A stretch of 64,000 nucleotides of DNA from Spirosoma telluris (lineage in GTDB: Bacteria; Bacteroidota; Bacteroidia; Cytophagales; Spirosomataceae), in NCBI GenBank assembly GCA_003259005.1, contig QLII01000001.1, positions 5,286,501 to 5,350,500 on the forward strand. Reading direction: 5' to 3'. A program made the translations under genes and the position numbers. Under the pieces are notes generated by a model. It did not search any database, was not told the origin of the DNA, and was given only the letters and a program-made list of their open reading frames with translations. Below, one piece after another: positions 57,732-64,000 of this stretch. The number at the start of each line of letters is the position of its first letter. Positions within the stretch are counted from its first letter, which is position 1.

Positions 57732-58454
57732 ATGGAAAACGTTACTAATCGACCCGAGACGGCATCTTCGGCGGCTAGCCGCCGGTCGTTTCTGCGGGTA
57801 GCGGGGGCGGCAGCCGTAACAGGTGGCCTGCTCACAGCTTGCTCTAATGCGGACGAAAATTCTGTTACACCTACTGGAAGTGCGCGGGCTGCGGGTCCTA
57901 CTGTCTCATTGCCTACTGGCGATAATGGTATCCTTGCGTTCGCTTATGTATTGGAACAACTTGAGGCTGCCTTCTACGAAATGGTGCTTCTAAAGCCCTA
58001 TCCAAACATGTCTGCTTCAGACATAGCCTTGTGGACAGATATCCGTGGTCATGAAATTATTCACCGTGCGCTGTTCAAAGCAGCCGTGGGGAAATTAGTT
58101 CCTGATCTGACCTTCAATTTCTCAAGCATTGATTTCAACAACCGTGCAGACGTGCTGATTCATGCTGAGGCTTTTGAAAAGACAGGCGTAGGTGCCTACA
58201 ATGGTGCGGGTAAATATATATCTAATCCTGATTATCTGACATTGGCCGGGAAGATTGTATCGGTTGAGACTCGTCACCACTCCATCCTTCGTGAGTTGCA
58301 GTACCCTTATTCAGATGCATTTGCTGGTCCAACCATTGTTACCAGCGATACGGGTTTACACCTTGCATACGAGCCAACGTTTGTGCTACCCATTGCACAG
58401 AAATACATCAATGAAACACTCGACGCAAGCGCATTAGTAGCCAGTCTGTCATAA
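57732..58454 (+). CDS. Tat-exported ferritin-like lipoprotein
   Basis: A 240-residue protein. SRRSFLRVAGAAAVTGGLLTACS is a twin-arginine signal with a lipobox (LTAC). The rest is a helical ferritin-like (Ferritin_2) domain with LAFAYVLEQLEAAFYEM, DIRGHEIIHRALFKAAVG and SVETRHHSILRELQ, each helix bringing Glu/His residues as for a diiron or metal site. Members are linked to desiccation or stress. It is followed 15 bp later by a relative, so the two form an operon. The 211-bp upstream spacer is AT-rich, with no clear promoter. Confidence 0.87.
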   Translation: MENVTNRPETASSAASRRSFLRVAGAAAVTGGLLTACSNADENSVTPTGSARAAGPTVSLPTGDNGILAFAYVLEQLEAAFYEMVLLKPYPNMSASDIALWTDIRGHEIIHRALFKAAVGKLVPDLTFNFSSIDFNNRADVLIHAEAFEKTGVGAYNGAGKYISNPDYLTLAGKIVSVETRHHSILRELQYPYSDAFAGPTIVTSDTGLHLAYEPTFVLPIAQKYINETLDASALVASLS

Positions 58455-58468
58455 ACCACTCAACTCCA

Positions 58469-59275
58469 ATGAACTTACAGAACTTAATTAGCGAAATTGA
58501 GAAAGTGGACGGCGAAATTATTGACCGCCTGGCTCACGTCTCACGTCGGGGCTTATTTAGCTCGTTGACCAAAAAAACGATTGCTTTGGCGGCTCCTGCC
58601 ATCATGGCGTCTGCGTTGAACAAATCCTATGGCCAGGCTTTGCCACAGAGTGTAAAAGACGTCCTTAATTTTGCACTGGCGCTTGAGTATCTAGAATTCA
58701 CCTTCTACGATTATGGCTCCAATCTGGCTATGATTCCAAAGAACTACAAGCCAGCATTTGAGCTTATTCGGCAACACGAGCAGGTACACGTTCGGTTACT
58801 GAAGTCGGTACTGGGTGCAGATGCGATCCCAATGCCTAAATTCGATTTCTCGGCTGGTGGCCTTTTCCCCGATACGTTTACTAACTTCGCTACCTTCTCG
58901 GCTATTGCCCAAACGTTCGAAGATACCGGTGTTCGGGCTTATAAAGGTCAGGCAGCTAATTTGCAAATTGCAAAACCAATTTTGCAGGTTGCTCTACAAA
59001 TCCACGCTACAGAAGCTGCTCACGCTGCCAATGTTCGTTATATGCGCGGTCAGAAAGGCTGGATTACGGGTGGTACGGCTGCCTTGTCGGGCCTTCCATC
59101 AGTTGTCGATGGCAATTATAAAGGAGAAGAAAACACAGTACAGGCTGGTACCGACCTGGCAGCTGCGTTAGCTGGCGATAACCGGATTACGCCTGCTATG
59201 GTGATGCAAGCCTTTGATGAGCCACTGGACAAAGCTACCGTTCTGGCTCTTGTTGCACCTTTCTTCGCTAAGTAA
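58469..59275 (+). CDS. Second ferritin-like exported protein
   Basis: A 268-residue relative of the previous gene product. SRRGLFSSLTKKTIALAAPAIMASALNKSYGQA looks like a Tat signal without lipobox. The ferritin-like domain has LNFALALEYLEFTFYDYG, LIRQHEQVHVRLLKSVLG and QIHATEAAHAANVRYMRG with paired Glu/His. The conserved spacing suggests a metal site. It ends with a perfect 52-bp palindrome that is a likely terminator. The pair probably acts together in the envelope; the function is inferred. Confidence 0.87.
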   Translation: MNLQNLISEIEKVDGEIIDRLAHVSRRGLFSSLTKKTIALAAPAIMASALNKSYGQALPQSVKDVLNFALALEYLEFTFYDYGSNLAMIPKNYKPAFELIRQHEQVHVRLLKSVLGADAIPMPKFDFSAGGLFPDTFTNFATFSAIAQTFEDTGVRAYKGQAANLQIAKPILQVALQIHATEAAHAANVRYMRGQKGWITGGTAALSGLPSVVDGNYKGEENTVQAGTDLAAALAGDNRITPAMVMQAFDEPLDKATVLALVAPFFAK

Positions 59276-59289
59276 GCAAGATAAAGTTA

Positions 59290-59341
59290 TCTTACACAAA
59301 CAAGCCGCTGGTAGATCTACCAGCGGCTTGTTTGTGTAAGA
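59290..59341. terminator. 52-bp perfect palindrome after the ferritin-like genes
   Basis: The two 26-nt arms meet at 59315/59316 with no spacer; the centre is CTGGTAGATCTACCAG. It starts 14 bp after the ferritin-like stop codon. The stem would be a strong terminator, though no T-run follows (TGTGTAAGACT). The same DNA could form a cruciform. Confidence 0.8.
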
Positions 59342-59369
59342 CTATTGCTTCACCCAAAGATTCTACCGG

Positions 59370-59436
59370 TTCTATAGATTCTTTTGATTCTATTATATTA
59401 ATAGTCAGAGAAATAGAAGCAAAAGAATCTATAGAA
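59370..59436. repeat. 24-bp inverted repeat, one mismatch
   Basis: Left arm 59370-59393 (TTCTATAGATTCTTTTGATT and onward) and right arm 59413-59436 match in 23 of 24. It lies between convergent genes just after the perfect palindrome and is a second hairpin for the minus-strand transcript. Confidence 0.8.
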
Positions 59437-59466
59437 TCTAAATTGGACGAGTGCTATAGCGCTAAA

Positions 59467-60384
59467 TTAAGCGAGTCCAAACGAGGATAAGGTCACAAAA
59501 TCACTTACCCGAGCCTGAATTTCGTCTTGTGTTAGGTTCATAATACGTTCAGCACCAAACTTCTCAACGCAGAACGATGCCATAGCAGACCCGTAGATAA
59601 TAGCCCGTTTCATATTATCGAATGAGATGTCGTCGGTTTTGGCTAAGTAGCCGATGAACCCACCCGCAAAGGTATCACCTGCCCCGGTCGGGTCGAAGAC
59701 TTCCTCCAGCGGCAACGCTGGTGCGAAGAAAATTTGACCTTCACTAAACAGGAGGGCCCCATGTTCCCCTTTCTTGATAATGACTGTCTGAGGGCCCATT
59801 GTCCGAATTTTAGCCGCTGCCCGTACTAATGAATACTCATGTGTTAATTGGCGGGCTTCTTCATCATTCACAACCAGTACGTCAACCAGCTTGAGCAGAT
59901 TCATCAGGTCAGGGTTAGCAATTTCAATCCAGAGGTTCATCGTATCCAGCACGATAAGCTTTGGACGCTTGGCCAGCCGCTCAATAACCATCTGCTGGAT
60001 AGCCGGAGCGGTATTCCCTAGCATGAGATACGTACAATCCTGATACGATTCGGGAATAACGGGATCAAAGTTTTCCATTACGTTGAGCTGCACCTCTACG
60101 GTATCGCGACTGTTCATGTCGTTATGGTACTTACCCGACCAGAAGAACGTTTTCTCGCCCACGCGAACTTCTAATCCTTCAGTATTGATTCCATGCTGAT
60201 TGAGGTCGTCAATCATGCTCTGTGGGAAATCGTCGCCCACCACGGCAACCAAATTATTCTCTTTCGTGAAGTACGAAGCCGAAAGTGTGATGTAGGTAGC
60301 AGCCCCACCAATAATTTTGTCGGTCTTGCCGAACGGGGTTTCCAGCGCGTCGAACGCAACGGAACCAACAGTAAGTAAGCTCAT
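59467..60384 (-). CDS. PfkB-family sugar/nucleoside kinase
   Basis: A 305-residue ribokinase-fold kinase. VGSVAFDALETPFGKTDKIIGGAATYITLSASYF is the N-terminal substrate part (GG motif). LKLVDVLVVNDEEARQLT is the middle block. The catalytic anion hole is DPTGAGDTFAGGFIGYLA. The length is normal. The substrate could be a sugar or adenosine; sequence alone does not decide. A long inverted repeat lies 7 bp upstream of its start. Confidence 0.9.
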   Translation of the reverse strand: MSLLTVGSVAFDALETPFGKTDKIIGGAATYITLSASYFTKENNLVAVVGDDFPQSMIDDLNQHGINTEGLEVRVGEKTFFWSGKYHNDMNSRDTVEVQLNVMENFDPVIPESYQDCTYLMLGNTAPAIQQMVIERLAKRPKLIVLDTMNLWIEIANPDLMNLLKLVDVLVVNDEEARQLTHEYSLVRAAAKIRTMGPQTVIIKKGEHGALLFSEGQIFFAPALPLEEVFDPTGAGDTFAGGFIGYLAKTDDISFDNMKRAIIYGSAMASFCVEKFGAERIMNLTQDEIQARVSDFVTLSSFGLA

Positions 60385-60391
60385 ATATTAC

Positions 60392-60522
60392 AGTTTGAAG
60401 TTTGTAACGGTCCGCCGTGGCGGTCTGATGTTTGACGTTTGTACCAATCCGCTCAAGTTTACGCAGCTCTTGCTAACGCCAAACATCAGACTACAACGGC
60501 GGACCGTTACAAACTTCAAACT
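60392..60522. repeat. Large inverted repeat between PfkB and acyltransferase genes
   Basis: Perfect 27-bp arms (60392-60418 and 60496-60522), then further inner pairing of GTCTGATGTTTG with CAAACATCAGAC. The core contains ACGGTCCGCCGTGGCGG, a GC-rich dyad of the REP kind. The loop is about 50 nt. Confidence 0.85.
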
Positions 60523-60528
60523 AAATTA

Positions 60529-61722
60529 TTATTTCTTCCGCCCAATTACCGGGCAGCGTTTAAATGGTTTGGTTTCGTCGAACAGTTTACGATACGTAAT
60601 GTGCGTTTTCACAATTTTTGATCCCAATTGGCTTACAAATCGAACCATGATCGGATTGAAATCGCCAACCCAGTTCATTTCTAATTCAGTATACTGGAAG
60701 TTTGGGTTGTGATCGGCTTCATGGGGCATTCGAAGGGCAATGGCCGCTTCAACACCTTTGCCCTGATGTTCAGGAGCCACCCCAAAGACAACCCCAAACG
60801 CTTTTTTATTGGTTTTCAGTAGCATATGCCACAGAAACTTGAGTTTTCCAATCAGATCAAGCTTACCGTTCACGTGCTTGAACACCTGATTTAGTTCGGG
60901 CAGGCAAACAAAGAAAGCCACTGGCTCACCCTGATAATAGGCGAAATAAATAATCTTTTCGTCAATAACCGGCTTCAGTTTCTGCATTAGCAACTGCGCC
61001 TGCCCAGCCGACATTTCCTTTACACCACTATGCCCTCCCCAGGCCGCATTATAAATATGCCTGAACTGCTCGGCCGCTGCGGGTAGTTGTTTTTTGTCGA
61101 TCGTCCGAAAACTATAATCCGGATTTTCGTAAATACGCCGGGCGCGGTCTTTTACCGCCTGCGACATATCCACTAACTTCGACCAGGTTGTTGGAATACC
61201 AAACGTGAACTGCTTGAAATAATCCTTGAAGCCGTAATTTTCAAAAAACGGAATGTAATACGGCTTGGTGTAAGGCATACAGTAATTCGGCTCACGGTCG
61301 AAACCGTCTACGAGTAAGCCCACCAACGATCGCGATCACCAAAATTAATGGGGCCATCCATCGCTTCCATACCGCGTTTTTGTAGCCATGCCTTACCCGC
61401 ATCGAACAGCATAAAAGCTGCCTGTTGATCTTCTATACACTCAAAGAACCCCACCCACCTGTGGTTGGTCATTGTCGAGATTCGCAATTTCCTGATCGAT
61501 GAATGCCGCTATTCGCCCAATGGTTTCAGCCTTGTCGTTCAACAACAAAAAACGAACACATTCGCCATGTTCAAACCGCTTATTCCGCGCCGGGTCGAAT
61601 ATCTCCTCAACGTCGGTATCCAGCGGACGAATCCAGCAGGAATCGTTGCGATAGAGACGGACGGGAAACTGAATAAATTCTTTCTGATATTGGGCATTTG
61701 TGCCCACCTCAACTACCTGCAT
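60529..61722 (-). CDS. Acyltransferase-like (GNAT-fold) protein, two frame changes
   Basis: About 397 residues. An upstream in-frame Met at 61755 is possible, but MQVVEVGTNAQYQKEFIQFPVRLY is the usual start. GRIAAFIDQE begins the N-terminal half, and the C-terminal half has FGVVFGVAPEHQGKGVEAAIALRM, an acetyl-CoA-type loop. A middle block (FFECIEDQQAAFMLFDAGKAWLQKRGMEAMDGPINFGDRDRWW) sits in another frame between 61449 and 61321. It connects by a change near the C4 run 61449-61452 (one base too many or two missing) and one base missing at 61319-61321. It belongs to a conserved Bacteroidota family of unknown acceptor. Confidence 0.72.
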
Positions 61723-61979
61723 CCCTGAGCCTAAGCGGGCGATTTGTAAAAACAAAACGCGAATATAGCCAAAAGGTACGGGTCGTGTAGATCGGCCACC
61801 ATTTTCCGGCGAACAATCCGTAACTTCGCCCTCAGGAACAGTATCATTTCTGCCATGCTCATAAAGGAAACCCTTGTGTTACCGACCTGCTGTTGTCGCT
61901 GAACGCTTTATCTCGCCAATAGATGCCAATCAGGCAGCTCCATTCCTTTATCCGTATTTTCGAAACAGTCAATCGACCA

Positions 61980-63466
61980 ATGCAACCGCTTCACTTATAC
62001 AATACGCTTTCGCGTAAAAAAGAACTGTTTGAACCACTCAATGCGCCTTATGTAGGTATGTACGTTTGCGGCCCAACAGTTTACAATTATGTTCACCTCG
62101 GCAACGTCCGCACGTTTCTTACGTTTGATACGCTTTATCGTTACCTGACTTTTATCGGCTATAAAGTACGGTACGTTCGTAACCTGACCGATGTTGGCCA
62201 TTTAGTTGGCGATGGCGACGAGGGTGAGGACAAAATTGGCCGGATGGCCAAGTTGGAAAAAGTGGAGCCGATGGAAATCGTGCAACGCTTTACCAATGAT
62301 TTCCATACGGTAATGGCTCAGTTCAACACGTTTCCGCCAAGTATTGAGCCTACCGCAACGGGCCATATGGTTGAGCAGATCGAAGCCGTGCAGGCATTGC
62401 TGGCCAATGGATTAGCCTACGAATCTAACGGTTCCGTTTATTTCGACATTGAAACCTATAATAAGCGAGGTGGCAATTATGGCAAGCTTTCGGGTCGGAT
62501 TCTGGACGACCTCCTGAACGAAACCCGCGAACTGGATGGCCAATCTGAAAAACGGAGTCCGCTTGATTTCGCTATCTGGAAACGCGCTGCTCCTGAGCAC
62601 CTTATGCGCTGGAACTCGCCCTGGGCGAAGGCTTCCCAGGCTGGCATTTAGAGTGCACATGCATGAGTACCAAATACCTGGGCAAGCAATTCGATATTCA
62701 CGGTGGTGGCATGGATTTGAAGTTTCCGCACCATGAATGCGAAATTGCGCAGGGCGATGGTTTGAGTGGCGTTGACCCGGTTCGGTACTGGATGCATTCA
62801 AACATGCTGACTGTCAATGGCCAGAAAATGTCGAAGTCGTTGGGAAATTCCTTCCTGCCCGCTGAGTTATTTGCTGGTAGCCACCAACTGCTCGAACAGG
62901 CATATAGCCCCATGACGGTTCGGTTTTTCATGCTTCAGTCCCATTATCGGAGCACTCTCGACTTTTCGAACGATGCCCTAAAAGCCGCTCAGAAAGGTTA
63001 TCGCCGATTGGCAAATGGGTTACGAATTGTTAAAACGCTGACCTATTTGCCTGACGAAAGCGTAACGGTGAGCGAAGAAAAACAGCAGGAGATTCGTCAG
63101 GCAGTTCAGCAGTTTTATGAGGCTATGAACGATGATCTGAATACGGCCGTTGGGATTGCGCAATTATTTACGTTGCTGAAGTATGTCAATATGCTGTACC
63201 TGAAACAACTTCAGCCAGCAGCTCTCGGCGAAGATGTGTTTAACGTACTTAAAGAATCCTTCGTATCCTTTATGAACGATGTGTTAGGTCTGAAGGAGGA
63301 AGGAACTGACAACCAGCCTATTCTGGAAGGCTTGCTAATACTTTACCGCGAGTACAAAGAGCAACGCCAGTATGACAAAGTCGATCAGATTCGCACGTAT
63401 TTCAAAGCGCAGGGTCTGGCAATAAAAGACATGAAGCACCAGATTGACTGGGCTTATGAAGAATGA
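61980..63466 (+). CDS. cysS: Cysteinyl-tRNA synthetase, one frameshift
   Basis: Charges tRNA-Cys; essential. Read from ATG 61980 (MQPLHLYNTLSRKKELFEPL); an earlier in-frame Met exists but the family start is here. About 495 residues. MYVCGPTVYNYVHLGNVRTF has the zinc Cys and the HIGH motif (as HLGN), DIHGGGMDLKFPHHECE the second zinc site, and GQKMSKSLGN the KMSKS loop. The frame breaks at a G3 run (62623-62625). One more G gives NSPWGEGFPGWHLECTCMSTKYLG. As the gene is essential this is a read error. Confidence 0.96.
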
Positions 63467-63495
63467 TAGTCAGGCGCGAGTAAATAATCTTGCCT

Positions 63496-63544
63496 GATTA
63501 ACAAAGAAGCCCGACTGCAATGGAGCCGGGCTTCTTTGTTAATC
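63496..63544. terminator. 18-bp bidirectional terminator
   Basis: A perfect stem (63496-63513 and 63527-63544) with core AAGAAGCCCG, a 13-nt loop, and T/A-rich flanks. It lies between convergent cysS and carbonic anhydrase genes and covers the stop of the latter. Confidence 0.87.
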
Positions 63545-64000
63545 AAAATCGTACGTATATACGGCACCAACTGGACTACCGGGCGGGAGATTTAAGATTT
63601 CTTTAATCAACCCGGTTTTTAATCCATATACCCAGCCATGCAGATGTGGGGCATCGAATTTTTTCCACGAACGTTGAATGATTGTTGTTTGCGCAAGATT
63701 TCTCACTTGTTCATGCACGTTCAACTCCACTAATCGCTCGAACCGATCCTGCTCATCGGCAAGCAGATTTAGCTCCTGTTCATTCCGGTGGTAAACGTCT
63801 TTGATGGAGCGTAGCCATTTGTTAATCAGGCCCAGATCTTTATTCGACATGGCAGCTTTCACCCCACCACAGCCATAGTGCCCACACACAATAACATGCT
63901 TTACTTTTAGCACTTCAACGGCATACTGCAATACCGATAACATATTCATGTCGGTGTGTACAACCAGATTCGCTACGTTCCGATGAACAAAAATTTCACC
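63539..64000 (-). CDS. Beta-class carbonic anhydrase, 5' part beyond the window
   Basis: Interconverts CO2 and bicarbonate. Only the C-terminal ~153 residues are in the window; the frame is open to the edge at 64000. FVHRNVANLVVHTDMNMLSVLQYAVEVLKVKHVIVCGHYGCGGVKAAM contains the Zn ligands His-x2-Cys (CGHYGCGG). LHGWVYGLKTGLIKEI is the typical end. The first Zn Cys and the Asp-Arg pair would lie outside. Confidence 0.93.
   Translation of the reverse strand, partial: GEIFVHRNVANLVVHTDMNMLSVLQYAVEVLKVKHVIVCGHYGCGGVKAAMSNKDLGLINKWLRSIKDVYHRNEQELNLLADEQDRFERLVELNVHEQVRNLAQTTIIQRSWKKFDAPHLHGWVYGLKTGLIKEILNLPPGSPVGAVYTYDFD

Noticed and set aside
1543..63466. Calling the frameshifted genes pseudogenes
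   Set aside because: fusA and cysS are essential, both halves of every gene stay conserved, and nearly all breaks sit in mononucleotide runs.
1..64000. tRNA, rRNA and transposase genes
   Set aside because: I looked for TPsiC-loop-like sequences, rRNA-like blocks and DDE or tyrosine recombinase motifs and found none I could support.

Overview
The window looks like chromosome of a Bacteroidota member, most likely order Cytophagales close to Spirosoma. The reasons are a SusC/SusD pair with mannanase and cellulase genes, promoters of the Bacteroidota type (TTG ... TAnnTTTG), a PhoR/PhoB-like pair, an ECF sigma/anti-sigma/adhesin-like operon, rhomboid genes behind mutL, and long gene-poor hairpins between genes. 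I found no rRNA, tRNA, insertion sequence or CRISPR array. The genus is an inference.

Layout. 0-9 kb: thioredoxin-like protein, nicotinamidase, Lon-N protein, AI-2E-type permease, PhoB/PhoR-like two-component pair, PDZ aspartyl protease, tpiA, cupin. 9-12 kb: minus-strand operon of ECF sigma factor, anti-sigma-like membrane protein and GIN/DUF4097-like surface protein, then a small nuclease-like gene. 12-18 kb: UvrD/PcrA helicase, a hicB-hicA toxin-antitoxin pair (hicA newly found here), OmpA/PD40 protein, transglutaminase and small lipoprotein. 18-24.5 kb: coiled-coil membrane protein, Fpg-type glycosylase, pirin, S24 repressor, ABC exporter. 24.7-28 kb: fusA and rpsJ with a RelE-type toxin-antitoxin pair between them. 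28-35.5 kb: mutL, two rhomboid proteases, dxs, aspartate kinase. 35.8-47.6 kb: NarL-type response regulator and TPR histidine kinase followed by a polysaccharide utilisation locus (SusC, SusD, IPT surface protein, GH26 mannanase, GH9 glucanase), probably for a glucomannan-like plant polymer. 47.6-64 kb: malate synthase-like protein, class IV aminotransferase, bioFD, quinone-oxidoreductase-like protein, GNAT, ybeY, deacetylase, SDR, membrane-anchored C-N hydrolase, two Tat-exported ferritin-like proteins, PfkB kinase, acyltransferase-like protein, cysS and a beta carbonic anhydrase cut by the window end.

The most striking global feature is that 17 genes are broken by small indels, 21 events in all, while both halves of each gene stay well conserved. 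Nineteen events are explained by one base missing from a mononucleotide run (mostly G or C). Because fusA, cysS and other housekeeping genes are among them, I read these as sequencing or assembly errors, not pseudogenes, and annotate each as one gene across the break.

The second global feature is a set of intergenic inverted repeats of several word families (near 3.0, 5.3, 6.4, 8.8, 21.5, 22.7, 41.6, 43.3 and 60.4 kb), in addition to ordinary terminators. Other points worth attention are the toxin-antitoxin module inside the fusA-rpsJ spacer, an operator-like palindrome at the S24 repressor promoter, a candidate small RNA near 19.5 kb, and an in-frame 15-bp minisatellite within an SDR gene.
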